Shown: positions 24,157 to 33,492, counted from the first letter of the stretch. The stretch: DNA of 35,057 nucleotides from Parapedobacter tibetensis (GCF_024704835.1 NZ_JAMXBE010000026.1:776-35832); one strand, 5' to 3'. A program made the numbers and translations. Notes: generated by a model not told the origin, from the sequence alone.

Positions 24157-24840
24157 CTAGGTGAACAACAATCCGGATTCTTGGAATACCGGATGGTCCA
24201 AGTGAGGCTCTTGGAACCGCAGATAGTCATTTTTCATTTTCAGTGTGAGGCTGCCTGCGTTGATTAGACGATAAAGGCCTTCTTTCACGTATAGCGGCCT
24301 AAGTATGGGTGAAAACCGGCAGCGTTCTTCCGCGGTGCGGTATATGTCGAGCGCTGTCCTCCCACAGCGGAAATACCCCAATTTGAACAGCCTATCCAAA
24401 GTCTGCTGGATCCGCAGTCGAATTTCAGCCATTTCCGCAATGTTAATGCGTCTTTTCTGCTCATGGAATTTTATGCTTTTTTGGCCTTTTTTTATGGTCC
24501 AGGGGATGGTTATGGCAAAGCAGATCTGTTTGGGTTCCTCCACTCGCCTTACGCGGACAATCCGCTTCTCAAAAAGCCCAAAGTCGTCTTCATTCAGTTC
24601 GAGTTGCTTCGGCATTGAGCCACTAAAAATACCGGATAATACCCCTAAATCGTCGGCAGTCAATCGAGATGCGCTGGATATGACTTCGTAGTCAGAAAAA
24701 TAAAAAGGAGGTTTACTCATCAAAAAAGAAACTTCTTCCGAGGTGTACTGATAGGCTATCCGGAAATCCACATACTTGTACCATTGTTTAAAATCGCTTT
24801 GGTCAAGCATTCCGGCGTAGGATGTGATTTTAGGTTCCAT
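24157..24840 (-). CDS. Unknown protein downstream of the SNF2 helicase
   Basis: The 227-residue product (MEPKITSYAGMLDQSDFKQWYKYVDFRIAYQYT...) has no signal peptide or membrane segment. It begins with a short helix, has a central basic region (IPWTIKKGQKSIKFHEQKRRINIAEMAEIRLRIQQTLDRLF) and a C-terminal part with paired strands and helices. I do not recognise a family. It starts 23 bases after the helicase stop on the same strand, so the two are almost certainly co-transcribed, and it may be a partner of the helicase. Its stop codon touches the VapC fragment. Confidence 0.7.
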   Translation of the reverse strand: MEPKITSYAGMLDQSDFKQWYKYVDFRIAYQYTSEEVSFLMSKPPFYFSDYEVISSASRLTADDLGVLSGIFSGSMPKQLELNEDDFGLFEKRIVRVRRVEEPKQICFAITIPWTIKKGQKSIKFHEQKRRINIAEMAEIRLRIQQTLDRLFKLGYFRCGRTALDIYRTAEERCRFSPILRPLYVKEGLYRLINAGSLTLKMKNDYLRFQEPHLDHPVFQESGLLFT

Positions 24841-24863
24841 AACATCGGTTAGTTAGCTTATTT

Positions 24864-27800
24864 TTAATCAAATAATCGCAGCAAATCGTCTTTGTTCAAG
24901 GCTTTCAATACACTGCCATCCGTTTGGATGAGCGAATCCGCGAGTTCTTTCTTGCTGGCTTGCATATTGAGGATTTTCTCTTCGATGCTGTCTTTGCAAA
25001 TCATCCGATACGCCATTACATGCTTATCCTGCCCGATACGGTAGCATCGATCGATGGCTTGCGCCTCGGCAGCGGGATTCCACCAAGGGTCGAGGATGTA
25101 CACATAATCTGCTGCCGTAAGGTTTAGGCCTGTGCCACCGGCTTTGAGGCTTATCAGGAATACCCGGCAGGTTTCGTCGTTTTGGAACCTTGCCACCTCC
25201 GCTTGGCGTTGATCGCCCGGCACTTTCCCATCCAGATAAGCGTAGGAGATACCTAATCCTTCCAGTTCGGTTTTCATCAGCGCTAACATGGCGGTGAACG
25301 ATGAAAACACCAACAGTTTATGCCCCTGTGTCTTTTCGAGAATATGCTCCTTCATCTCGTCCAACTTTGCAGACACATTGGGTAAATTTTCACTTTTTAT
25401 AAGCGAAGGGGAATTGCACACCTGGCGCAGTTTCATCAACCCCTCCAATACAAAAAACTTTGCCTTATCCATCCCTTCACTTACTTTGCCTTCCAGCTCC
25501 CCTCGGAAATACCGGCGATAACGTTCATATATTTTCCGTTGCTCCGGCAGCATGTCACAGTAAAGGATCATCTCCGTTTTCTCCGGAAGGTCTTTGGCAA
25601 CCTGTGCCTTGGTACGCCTTAGCATAAAAGGCGCAATGATCCGTTGCAGGGACTCCTTAGTTTCACTGCTGGCTGTGCCATCGGCTATGCCGGGAAAGTT
25701 TTTCTTGAACTGTCCGTATGTGCCCAAGAAGCCCGGGTTAACAAAATCCAGCTGGGCAAAGAGGTCAGCGATACCGTTTTCGATGGGTGTACCAGTCAAC
25801 GCCAATCGGTAGTCCGATTGGATTGCCTGTGCACATTCAAAGCGCTTGGATAATGGATTCTTGATCGCTTGGGATTCATCCAAGACAAGGTAGCTGAATC
25901 GTTGGGTCTGGAGCATTTCGATATCCCAGATTAATGTGCCGTAGGTAGTAAGCACCAGTTGACCCGCCTCGCAATCAAGCTGAGCATCACGATTGGTACC
26001 ATGATGCACAAGTACCTGTCGATGCGGCGTAAACTTTTGGACTTCCTGCTGCCAATTGAACAAAAGCGAGTTGGGAACAACAATCAACGACGCGGGGGCT
26101 TCGGGTGTTTGCTGGTAGTGGTAGTCGAGCAACGTGAGTACCTGTAGCGTCTTACCTAACCCCATATCGTCAGCTAAGATACCTCCCCAACCAAATTCAC
26201 GCAGAAAGCCCATCCAGCTGAACCCCATTTCCTGGTACGGACGCAGTACCGCCTGTACGGTTTCGGGCTTTGGCAAGGGCTGGATTTTGTCGAGGGACTG
26301 GAGTTTCTGACGCTGCTGCTTAATCCGTTCCTTGATCTTAGGCTCGCTGATTTTGCCGGCGAAAGTTCGAATGGTTGTAAAGTGTTTGCTTGAAAGCCTT
26401 AACCCTCTTTCTGTAGCCTCCCCAAGTTGAAAAAGTGGAATCCATTTTTTCTGTATGGCTGAAGGTATCTGGCCGACCGATCCGTCCGGAAGATATACGT
26501 ACCCCCCGGGATTCTTGACCATCGATTTGAGGTGGGCAGGGCTCAGCTGTTGATCCCCGAATTTGATATCGAAGGCGATATCAAACCAGTCGCAATCCCC
26601 CTTTATTTGCATATTCCATTCTAGCTGATTCGGATTGAATTCAAACCCTTCCAGCTTGTCAACGCCCGAAACTTCAATACCTTTTTCCTTTAGGGTTTCT
26701 ATCGCTTCAATGAGCCATTTCCCCTTCTGTACTAACGGGAATGGGATGCGATACTGTCCGCAATCGGTTTGTACAGCAAGTTGGGCATGGAGCGACTGCA
26801 TCATAGTTTTGAACTTCAGTTCCTTGTCAGCATGCCGGAGATAGACTTTCTCTCGCTTTCCTGCTGACCTGAATATCGGGTTTCCATGCGAAATCAGGTT
26901 CACATGGTGGTTGTCGCCATACACAATCGTTGGTTTCAACGTGATGTCATCGCCCTGACGGCTTATGTGCACACAGCTTCGTGATACCGCTAGCGGCTCC
27001 TCTACCAGAAAAAAAGATGCATCGCCATCAGTACGTTCCACCGTAATGGGATAATGCTCAACAATTGAATTTAATATTTCTTCCTTAAACTTCTGAAAAT
27101 CCTCGGGCAAAACGGAAATGCAATAATTAGCACGTGCGAACTGCCTGATAATTTCGGCGTCACGGAGCGAGCGGACAATGGTATAATCATTACCGTTGCC
27201 CGTGGAAATGAAAAAGCCTGAAGAATGGGGGAATGAGGTAGGTTTATCCAATACCTCATTGTCGACCTGGATTTTCAAACGAAATTCGACATGCGTTTCT
27301 TTATCTGTAAGTACACATGAAATAGCAGGATTTTGGTCTGTCAGTCTGATCTTAAAAGATAGACGGTTTTGAGGACGGGTGATTGCAGGGTTTCTATAAG
27401 TCGATTCATAGGCCAGTATATATTCATCCTTCAATAACGGTAATAAAGCGTTCCAATACTTGAAGAGTAAATGATTTTTGTACTCGTGTTCGGATGGTTC
27501 ATGCCGGGGCTTCTTTTCGCTGACCTCAAACCGGGTCTCCAACACCGATTGCCACGCCATCGATACGTTCACCATTTCCTGGCAAAGGGTATTGATAAGG
27601 GTTTGGTTGAACGTGTGCCCGTCCCTCATCTGCCCATTTCCATTAAAAATGAAACTCTTGTCGAATGCGATGAAAGGTCGTTTGATCGAACGCTTTGGGT
27701 TTTCGATTGCATAGAACGGGATCAATATGGGTTCCGGGAAACTTATACCATCATCCGGAATACCGTATACCAGTGTTTTTTCGTGTTGGATAGCCTTTTC

Positions 27801-28370
27801 TTGAAGCACAATTGGATGATGGTTCTCATAAAATCGCTCATTCCCGTTGTAAAACCCAAATAGCCGCCCGAAATTTTCGTGGGCACGAAATCTTATACCA
27901 TCACGGTTGACGCTGACAAGTAAGATATCTCGTTGTGCTAAAGACAGTTTTTCGATAGCTGGATTGCGGAAGCGCTTAAAATACTGGCTGCCATACCTAC
28001 TGGTCAACGTATATAACGACACCCAAGCGTGACTGCATATCCCGTCATTTCTCGACTTGCAAGTGCATTTGACGGATAGGTTTTCGCCTCCGATATGACA
28101 ACTGATGATATGCCAACCTTTAGATGTGGAGGCATTAAAAGACAACGTTTCCGTGCCTACATCGTATCGATCGTTATAGGAATAAAAGTATTCCTTTTTG
28201 TATTTGGCAAGTTCATCAGCGGTGACAAAGGTGGCCAAGTATTCGGTCGTCAGCTTAAAAGCCTCCCCATCTTCCCAAGGGATGATAAAAGGATCGGATG
28301 CTTTTCGTGTCTTCTTCTGTCCTTGTTGTTCCAGGGATGTGGCTAAAATGGTAGTTTTTTGTTCACTCAT
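24864..28370 (-). CDS. SWIM-domain SNF2 family DNA-dependent ATPase
   Basis: The 1168-residue protein has an N-terminal SWIM zinc finger at Cys102, Cys104, Cys112 and His114 (CTC...CSH). A long middle region of about 550 residues follows that I cannot assign in detail. The SNF2 motor runs from about residue 700: motif I GGILADDMGLGKT near 730, motif II DESQ near 828, motif III LTGTPIEN, then the second lobe with KLLVFSSFT, GGTGLNLTAADYVYILDPWWNP and motif VI QAIDRCYRIGQ. These translocases use ATP to move along DNA and remodel bound proteins. DESQ differs from the commoner DEAH/DEGH motif but occurs in this SWIM-SNF2 branch. The next gene on the strand is an unknown partner, and a regulator lies divergent upstream. 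No nuclease or methylase that would suggest a defence island is present. Confidence 0.93.
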   Translation of the reverse strand: MSEQKTTILATSLEQQGQKKTRKASDPFIIPWEDGEAFKLTTEYLATFVTADELAKYKKEYFYSYNDRYDVGTETLSFNASTSKGWHIISCHIGGENLSVKCTCKSRNDGICSHAWVSLYTLTSRYGSQYFKRFRNPAIEKLSLAQRDILLVSVNRDGIRFRAHENFGRLFGFYNGNERFYENHHPIVLQEKAIQHEKTLVYGIPDDGISFPEPILIPFYAIENPKRSIKRPFIAFDKSFIFNGNGQMRDGHTFNQTLINTLCQEMVNVSMAWQSVLETRFEVSEKKPRHEPSEHEYKNHLLFKYWNALLPLLKDEYILAYESTYRNPAITRPQNRLSFKIRLTDQNPAISCVLTDKETHVEFRLKIQVDNEVLDKPTSFPHSSGFFISTGNGNDYTIVRSLRDAEIIRQFARANYCISVLPEDFQKFKEEILNSIVEHYPITVERTDGDASFFLVEEPLAVSRSCVHISRQGDDITLKPTIVYGDNHHVNLISHGNPIFRSAGKREKVYLRHADKELKFKTMMQSLHAQLAVQTDCGQYRIPFPLVQKGKWLIEAIETLKEKGIEVSGVDKLEGFEFNPNQLEWNMQIKGDCDWFDIAFDIKFGDQQLSPAHLKSMVKNPGGYVYLPDGSVGQIPSAIQKKWIPLFQLGEATERGLRLSSKHFTTIRTFAGKISEPKIKERIKQQRQKLQSLDKIQPLPKPETVQAVLRPYQEMGFSWMGFLREFGWGGILADDMGLGKTLQVLTLLDYHYQQTPEAPASLIVVPNSLLFNWQQEVQKFTPHRQVLVHHGTNRDAQLDCEAGQLVLTTYGTLIWDIEMLQTQRFSYLVLDESQAIKNPLSKRFECAQAIQSDYRLALTGTPIENGIADLFAQLDFVNPGFLGTYGQFKKNFPGIADGTASSETKESLQRIIAPFMLRRTKAQVAKDLPEKTEMILYCDMLPEQRKIYERYRRYFRGELEGKVSEGMDKAKFFVLEGLMKLRQVCNSPSLIKSENLPNVSAKLDEMKEHILEKTQGHKLLVFSSFTAMLALMKTELEGLGISYAYLDGKVPGDQRQAEVARFQNDETCRVFLISLKAGGTGLNLTAADYVYILDPWWNPAAEAQAIDRCYRIGQDKHVMAYRMICKDSIEEKILNMQASKKELADSLIQTDGSVLKALNKDDLLRLFD

Positions 28371-28509
28371 AGTAGATAATTAGGTCAGTTTAATGAATAT
28401 CCTGTCTCTTTACAGTACATTTCCGCTTATCAAGCCTTTCTGTGGCAGCGGAGAGATCGGTTAATTCCTTTTATTAGGAGGAATTTGCCTAAGTTTGTTC
28501 ATACTACCA

Positions 28510-28550
28510 CAAAGATAGTATTAATATTTTATACTTTAAAGCGTAAAGTA
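28510..28550. promoter_or_regulatory. SNF2 promoter overlapped by a 7-bp-arm inverted repeat
   Basis: On the minus strand TATCTTTG (28517-28510) matches TAnnTTTG. TTTA (28540-28537) stands 19 bases upstream as a near-consensus -33. TACTTTA (28532-28538) and TAAAGTA (28544-28550) form an inverted repeat with a 5-base spacer that covers this -33, and the repeat ends 17 bases before the ATG of the divergent regulator at 28568. A dimer bound here could block both genes. Confidence 0.5.
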
Positions 28551-28567
28551 AAATAATTTCATATTTT

Positions 28568-28960
28568 ATGAGCTTATCACACAACGAGCGACTGTTTCAG
28601 GTGTTCGAATATCTGAAAGAATCAGGTAAATTAAAGACCTATGTGCAGTTTGGTGAGCTTATTTCGGAAAATAAAGCTGGTGTTAACGATTTGAAGACCG
28701 GCCGGAAGAAAGCGACCATTGAGCACTTCTTTAGGCTGAAAAAATCATACCATGAATTGAGCAGTGATTACCTTATTGGGGTTTCCGACGGACTTTTATG
28801 CGATGCCGTTGGGGATAAACACGCCGTTTCACCAATAAAAAACAGCCCGAACCCAGACCAACAAGCAGTTATCGACGCGCTTAGGGAAACCGTCGCTTCC
28901 AAAAACGAAACTATCCAAGCATTGCGGGCTCTTATCGATAAGCCACGGCCCGCTGGCTAA
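28568..28960 (+). CDS. Small helix-turn-helix (XRE-like) regulator
   Basis: The 130-residue protein has an N-terminal helical DNA-binding region at about 5-70 (RLFQVFEYLKESGKLKTYVQFGELISENKAGVNDLKTGRKKATIEHFFRL), whose pattern of helix, turn, recognition helix and GRKKAT loop resembles Bacteroidota XRE-type regulators. A linker follows, then a C-terminal heptad-like stretch (VIDALRETVASKNETIQALRALID) suitable for dimerisation. It is divergent from the SNF2 helicase, with a symmetric operator candidate in between, so it probably represses both itself and the helicase operon. The HTH call rests on pattern only. It has no signal peptide. Confidence 0.7.
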   Translation: MSLSHNERLFQVFEYLKESGKLKTYVQFGELISENKAGVNDLKTGRKKATIEHFFRLKKSYHELSSDYLIGVSDGLLCDAVGDKHAVSPIKNSPNPDQQAVIDALRETVASKNETIQALRALIDKPRPAG

Positions 28961-29109
28961 ATCCGTGCTTTATGGGTTATGCAGGCAACGTATCTCGCGT
29001 TTTATCGCTGCTTCTTACCCATTGGATTTTTTCCCACGCGGTGTGAGGTCTCACTCCAGTTCCGTTCGCTTTTGATAACCATGGGTCAAGTTTGGATCGA
29101 AATCCCTTT

Positions 29110-29123
29110 TTGCCATATGGCAA
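29110..29123. promoter_or_regulatory. 14-bp palindrome upstream of the epimerase gene
   Basis: TTGCCATATGGCAA is perfectly symmetric and lies 57 bases before the ATG at 29181, a usual place for an operator. No cognate regulator can be named. GACTTTTG near 29147 is a one-mismatch -7 candidate downstream of it. Confidence 0.35.
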
Positions 29124-29180
29124 GTGCTTTCATTTTGAAGTTCCTGACTTTTGCATAGTTATTCATCAAAAGAGAAAGAA

Positions 29181-30143
29181 ATGAAAATATTTGTTACTGG
29201 GGGTTCTGGTTTTGTAGGAGAAAACATCATTCCTGATTTAATTAACGAAGGACATGAAGTTTATGCCCTGGCGAGGAGTTCAGGTTCAGCCGAAAAAGTA
29301 ACGGGTTTAGGTGCCATCCCGGTAAGGGATGATCTGACTTCTTTATCCAAGAATACGGAGCAGGCTCTTCGCAATTGTGAGCTTGTATTTCATTCGGCAG
29401 TTTTTATGAATTTCTCGTACAATCCTAAACCGTTTTATAGCATTAATGTAGATGCCACAAAGCAATTACTGTCAATGGCACAAAAGGTAGGGGTTAGGAA
29501 ATTTATTTTTTTAAGCGCTGCACCCGTAGTACCGGGTTCGCCATTAGTTAACCTTACAGAAGATCAGGCGGAAAAAGGACTCCCCAGGGATTTATACCCC
29601 AAAACCAAGGCTATTGCGGAAAAAGCTGTTCTAGAAGCGAATTCTGATAATTTCCAAACGATTGCTCTGAGACCTCCGTTGATTTGGGGGCCTTATAACC
29701 ACCACTATGAGCAGGTATTTAAAAGAATTAAAGATGGAAAATGGAGATGGGTAGGCGGAGGTCATCAAATATTGTCAACCATACACATTAAAAATCTTTC
29801 GCAGGCTCTGTTTGCGGCAATACGTTCAGATATAGGCGGGGAAGCCTTTTTTATCACAGATGGTGATAGAAGGTCTTGGCGTAAAACATTAACTGAAATC
29901 GCACAAGCCTATGGCTTGGATCCTGGAGAAAAAGAAATGCCGCGTTGGGTTGCAGTCATTATGGCGCGTATATTTGGAAGCATTTGGAAGACTTTCAGAT
30001 TGAGTACAATTCCACCCGTTTCACCCCCATTGATTCGATTGATGGCCACGGAGTTTTCAGTTTCAGATCAAAAAGCAAGAAGAGAACTCGGCTACAAAAA
30101 CGTAATTACATTTGAGGAAGGAATTAGCGCGCTTAAAAAATAA
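29181..30143 (+). CDS. NAD(P)-dependent epimerase/dehydratase, extended SDR
   Basis: I start at the ATG at 29181 (MKIFVTGGSGFVGENIIPDL), which puts the Rossmann TGGSGFVG motif at the very N terminus as is normal; the frame extends 30 bases further upstream without family sequence. The 320-residue product continues with LVFHSAVFMNF, the conserved FIFLSAAPVV strand, and a YPKTKAIAEKAVL segment that supplies the catalytic Tyr-x-x-x-Lys. Later ALRPPLIWGP and the substrate-binding RIFGSIWKTFRL region follow. Extended SDRs of this kind oxidise, reduce or epimerise sugars, sterols or polyketide-like alcohols, and the substrate is not clear here. It stands alone between two gaps, so context does not help. 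Confidence 0.9.
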   Translation: MKIFVTGGSGFVGENIIPDLINEGHEVYALARSSGSAEKVTGLGAIPVRDDLTSLSKNTEQALRNCELVFHSAVFMNFSYNPKPFYSINVDATKQLLSMAQKVGVRKFIFLSAAPVVPGSPLVNLTEDQAEKGLPRDLYPKTKAIAEKAVLEANSDNFQTIALRPPLIWGPYNHHYEQVFKRIKDGKWRWVGGGHQILSTIHIKNLSQALFAAIRSDIGGEAFFITDGDRRSWRKTLTEIAQAYGLDPGEKEMPRWVAVIMARIFGSIWKTFRLSTIPPVSPPLIRLMATEFSVSDQKARRELGYKNVITFEEGISALKK

Positions 30144-30386
30144 AAGTAGTCTAGTCTTTTATGTTTAACTAAAAGCTTCTGTACATGGTAGGCTTAAGGA
30201 CGCTTTTTAATGACTACCCCTGTTCTATGCTAAATCAATCTCCTGTACCAGATATACATCCTGAATCGCTTGTAGAAGATAGGCACAATGGTTATTTCAG
30301 TTTTCACCGATGCCCGCAATGTCGGCACTGATTGATCTTCAGTGGGCCATCCCTGTTTAGGGTACGCCAGTTCAGAGGTGAAAGCA

Positions 30387-31181
30387 CTAATTACCAAGAT
30401 CAAGAAAATTCGGAATCATAGCCATCAGCAAATCTGTTTTTTGTGTTAATGCCGTATGCATGACTCCTGGCAATATGGCAAGCTGTGAGGCAGGCATTGA
30501 TAGCTCACCTAAGCTGCCGCCACCGAGTAATTTATACAACGCAAGGGTATGCTCAGGCAGCACGATATCCGCATCGCCAGCGATAATCAACGCGGGAACC
30601 TTAATCATTCTGATTTCATCCTCCGACCAATCCTGCACTTCCTGTTCAAATGCCCTTACTTTTGCCAGTTGCTTCGACCAGTCTTCGGGCCTTGGGGCTG
30701 TGCTCAGGTATTCAGCCTCATATGGAGATCCTTTCAAGGCTTGTTCCATGAATTCCGGACTGAAGAGGGTCTTGAGATCTGGGTGCCGCCCGCTGCTCCT
30801 GTAGCTAACGGATGCCAGTATCAGTTTTCTGACCATGGCGGGTCTACGGATAGCTACTTGCAACGCGACTCCAGCACCCGTACTATACCCGAAAATATCT
30901 GTTTGCGGTATATGTAAAACACGGAGTAATTCAATAACATCATCTGCAAGTTGCTCATAAGAGAGTGGGCGCTCGGGGATATCCGCTGTGTGGCCATATC
31001 CCTGAAATTCGGCTGCGATAACCTGTCTTTCCGTTGCGAGCAGTGGGATTAACTTCCCGAATGCCGTGCCGATTCCCGAAAGCGCTCCGGGCAGGAGGAG
31101 CAGTGGTTTCCCGGTACCATATACTTCATAATACATTTTCAGTCCATTGACATCGGCATAGTTTCCATTTGTTTTCATCAT
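30387..31181 (-). CDS. Alpha/beta-hydrolase
   Basis: The 264-residue protein begins NYADVNGLKMYYEVYGTGKPLLLLPG, the usual alpha/beta-hydrolase opening with the oxyanion strand. The nucleophile elbow is GYSTG (serine at about residue 100), the acid is in IIAGDADIVLPEHT and the histidine in LPGVMHTAL near the C terminus, so the triad is complete. Length is typical. The substrate is unknown; esterase, lactonase or haloperoxidase-like activities all occur in this group. It follows the Crp-type regulator on the same strand after about 70 bases, so the two may share a transcript. The start may be either of two adjacent ATGs at 31181 and 31178. Confidence 0.88.
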   Translation of the reverse strand: MMKTNGNYADVNGLKMYYEVYGTGKPLLLLPGALSGIGTAFGKLIPLLATERQVIAAEFQGYGHTADIPERPLSYEQLADDVIELLRVLHIPQTDIFGYSTGAGVALQVAIRRPAMVRKLILASVSYRSSGRHPDLKTLFSPEFMEQALKGSPYEAEYLSTAPRPEDWSKQLAKVRAFEQEVQDWSEDEIRMIKVPALIIAGDADIVLPEHTLALYKLLGGGSLGELSMPASQLAILPGVMHTALTQKTDLLMAMIPNFLDLGN

Positions 31182-31253
31182 CGTTTTCTTTTGTGTTTAT
31201 GTAATCACAAAGGTCGAAACGACCGGGCAAACAAATCTTGGTCTACGCCAACA

Positions 31254-31820
31254 TCAAAATTTAACGTTGTTGAACAGCTTACTGAAGTTAGTGGGATCTA
31301 TGCCTAAATAAGAGGCGATGTATTTATGGGGTACAAGCTGAAGCAGATGCGGACTTTTCCGGCAAAACTTTTTGTACCGTTCTTCAATGGTCATTGCACG
31401 CAGTTCGATATGCAGATCAATCATGCCGGCAAACATGGCTTCGGTCATCCGTCTGAAGAGCCTTTCCATTTGCTGTGATTGGTCGACCAGGTTTTGCAAA
31501 TCGTCATGCGTGATGTATTCCAATTCGCTATCTGTCAAACAAACCAAATGGTATTTCGAAGGTACCTGAAATGAAAACGATTCTGCGATGGCACACAGAT
31601 AGGGGAAATAGGTAAAGGCAAGCGTATAGATTTTGTCGCCGGTCTCAAAGTAAGCCATCTGGACACCGCTTTTTACAAAGTAAAGTTTCCGTTGGATCTG
31701 TCCGGGCACGGTAATGAACTCTCCTTTCTTGAACGACCTGGCTTTAAGGCAATCAGTCAATAAATGATAGTCCGTTAGGCTGATGTTGTGGAATTGTTTG
31801 AAAAATTGATAGCGCTCCAT
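31254..31820 (-). CDS. Crp/Fnr-family transcriptional regulator
   Basis: I prefer the ATG at 31820 (MERYQFFKQF). An earlier in-frame ATG at 31865 would leave almost no promoter space before the divergent reductase gene. The 188-residue product has a cyclic-nucleotide-binding-like beta-barrel (FKKGEFITVPGQIQRKLYFVKSG), a linker helix, and a C-terminal winged helix around LLQLVPHKYIASYLGIDPTNFSKLFNNV. The barrel lacks a clear phosphate-binding cassette, so it may not bind cAMP, as is common in Bacteroidota members. It is divergent from the RibD-type reductase and upstream of the hydrolase on its own strand. Either could be its target. Confidence 0.85.
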   Translation of the reverse strand: MERYQFFKQFHNISLTDYHLLTDCLKARSFKKGEFITVPGQIQRKLYFVKSGVQMAYFETGDKIYTLAFTYFPYLCAIAESFSFQVPSKYHLVCLTDSELEYITHDDLQNLVDQSQQMERLFRRMTEAMFAGMIDLHIELRAMTIEERYKKFCRKSPHLLQLVPHKYIASYLGIDPTNFSKLFNNVKF

Positions 31821-31883
31821 AAAATCAAACTCAGTTTTCTCCAATATATAAAACTTTGCTGACATGGGTGAGTGATCAGCAAT

Positions 31884-32450
31884 ATGAGAAAGCTAATTGT
31901 CACAGTGCATATGTCACTCGATGGCTACATCGCAGGGCCAAACGGCGAAGGGGACTGGCTCACGGCAGGGGAGGAAGTCTGGAAACACATGTTCAACCAT
32001 CTTGAAGACGTAGATACCGTGGTGGTAGGGCGCAATATGTACCCCGAATATGCCGACTACTGGCGGTCGGTACTGACCGATCCGAATGCCGATCCAAATG
32101 AACGGAAATACGCACAATGGGCGGAACGCACCCCTCACATCGTGTTCTCGAAGACCTTGCAATCGGCCGACTGGGCGAATACGCGCATCGCACGCGAGCC
32201 CAGCACGGAAGTGGCCTCACTGAAGCAGCAGCCCGGCAAACACATGGTCGTGTGGGGCGCTGGCGAGTTTGCATCGGCGTTATTGCGGATGGGGCTTGTA
32301 GACGAACTCCGCATTACCGTTGCCCCGGTGCTGCTAGGCGGCGGATTGTCGTTATTCCAAAAGATTGAAAGGACGAAACTGGTACCCATTGATGTACGTC
32401 CTTTGGCAAACGGCGCGGTCATTCTTCGCTACGTGGTGAACGCCACCTAG
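31884..32450 (+). CDS. Dihydrofolate reductase / RibD C-terminal domain family protein
   Basis: I start at the ATG at 31884 (MRKLIVTVHMSLDGYIAGPNGEGDWL); a GTG at 31872 in frame is less likely. The 188-residue product carries the RibD_C pattern: the SLDGYIAGP opening, VVVGRNMYPEYADYW, HIVFSKTLQSADWANTRI, MVVWGAGEFASALLRMGLVDELRI and VAPVLLGGGLSLF. These proteins use NADPH to reduce pterin- or pyrimidine-like substrates, though many members have no assigned role. It is divergent from the Crp-type regulator, with about 60 bases between the preferred start codons, so that regulator may control it. There is no thymidylate synthase or riboflavin gene nearby, which argues against a core folate or riboflavin role. 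Confidence 0.88.
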   Translation: MRKLIVTVHMSLDGYIAGPNGEGDWLTAGEEVWKHMFNHLEDVDTVVVGRNMYPEYADYWRSVLTDPNADPNERKYAQWAERTPHIVFSKTLQSADWANTRIAREPSTEVASLKQQPGKHMVVWGAGEFASALLRMGLVDELRITVAPVLLGGGLSLFQKIERTKLVPIDVRPLANGAVILRYVVNAT

Positions 32451-32508
32451 TCTGCTATGCTAATCGTTGACGACCTTATCCGGAATTGTGCTTAGCTGTT
32501 CTTGTCTT

Positions 32509-33399
32509 TTACTTCGCAAATTTCTTGGTGCCTGCTACGCATAGGATTACGCCAACCGTAACGGCTAGCATACCCATGCTTACTTCTTCGTGAAGTAATG
32601 AAGCGGCTAATGCCAAACCGAAAAACGGTTGTAACAACTGTAATTGCCCTACGGTTGCAGTACCACCCTGTGCCAACCCGCGATACCAAAAAATGAAACC
32701 AACAAACATACTGAACAGCGATACATAAGCCAAGCTAATCCAAGCCCCGTTGCTGATGCCCTCAAACGATAATGGCATATAGATCAAGGTAAGCGGCAAC
32801 ATTACGGGTAGAGAAAGTATCAATGCCCAAGAGATGACCTGCCAACCGCCCATTGTTTTTGAAAGTTTTGCGCCCTCTGCATAACCCAATCCGCAAAGAA
32901 TGATTGCCGCAAGCATCAGGATATCGCCAATGGGCGAGGTCGTAAGCCCTTGTGCTGCTGCATAACCTACCACCAAAAGACTACCTAAAATTGAGAAAAG
33001 CCAAAATATAGGTCGTGGACGCTCGCCTCCGCGAATGATACCAAAGACAGCCGTAGCAACAGGCAATATGCCCACGAAGACAATGGAATGAGCCGAAGTA
33101 ACATACTGCAACGCCAACGCACTTAATAACGGAAAGCCTACCACCACCCCAAGAGCAACAATAGCCAAGGGTGAAAGCTGTTTTCGCGTGGGGCGTTTTT
33201 CCTTAAAAACCAATAAAGCAACAAGGGCTAGTAGTCCGGCAATGGAAGCGCGTGCAACGGTTAGGAACACCGGGTCGAATTCTAAAACCGCTATCCTTGT
33301 AGCAGGTAACGACCCGCTAAACAATACCACACCGATAAAGCCATTGAACCAACCCTGTGCTGTGCTTTCTTTTACGTTTCTGATGATGATTTCTGCCAT
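32509..33399 (-). CDS. EamA/DMT-family permease
   Basis: The 296-residue protein has about ten hydrophobic segments in two repeated halves, the drug/metabolite transporter layout. Recognisable pieces are GVVLFSGSLPATRIAVLEFDPVFLTVARASIAGLLALVALLVFKEKRP in the first half and SLFSMFVGFIFWYRGLAQGGTATVGQLQLLQPFFGLALAASLLHEEVS in the second. DMT carriers export amino acids, metabolites or drugs across the inner membrane. It is divergent from a MocR regulator across 93 bases, a very common pairing in which the MocR protein controls the permease. The substrate may therefore relate to an amino acid or to vitamin B6. This is inference from context. Confidence 0.92.
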   Translation of the reverse strand: MAEIIIRNVKESTAQGWFNGFIGVVLFSGSLPATRIAVLEFDPVFLTVARASIAGLLALVALLVFKEKRPTRKQLSPLAIVALGVVVGFPLLSALALQYVTSAHSIVFVGILPVATAVFGIIRGGERPRPIFWLFSILGSLLVVGYAAAQGLTTSPIGDILMLAAIILCGLGYAEGAKLSKTMGGWQVISWALILSLPVMLPLTLIYMPLSFEGISNGAWISLAYVSLFSMFVGFIFWYRGLAQGGTATVGQLQLLQPFFGLALAASLLHEEVSMGMLAVTVGVILCVAGTKKFAK

Positions 33400-33443
33400 T
33401 ATATCCTATTGTGGGAGCAAAATTCGGCAACTGGAATGGATAA

Positions 33444-33488
33444 ACACAGTCACAGTTTTTGGTAATTTGATGGACACAGTTAACTTTG
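33444..33488 (+). promoter_or_regulatory. MocR promoter with paired ACACAGT repeats, near-leaderless
   Basis: TTTG (33458-33461), 19 bases and TAACTTTG (33481-33488) form an exact Bacteroidota promoter. The ATG at 33493 is only 4 bases after the -7 element, so the transcript would start at or next to the ATG. ACACAGT occurs at 33444-33450 and 33474-33480, 30 bases apart, flanking the -33 element, a direct-repeat geometry known from MocR/PdxR sites. Confidence 0.6.
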
Positions 33489-33492
33489 CACG

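Noticed and set aside
24864-28370. The SNF2 helicase considered as part of a restriction or DISARM-type defence island
   Set aside because: No methylase, nuclease, PLD or DUF1998-like partner is nearby, so only the weaker partner hypothesis is kept.
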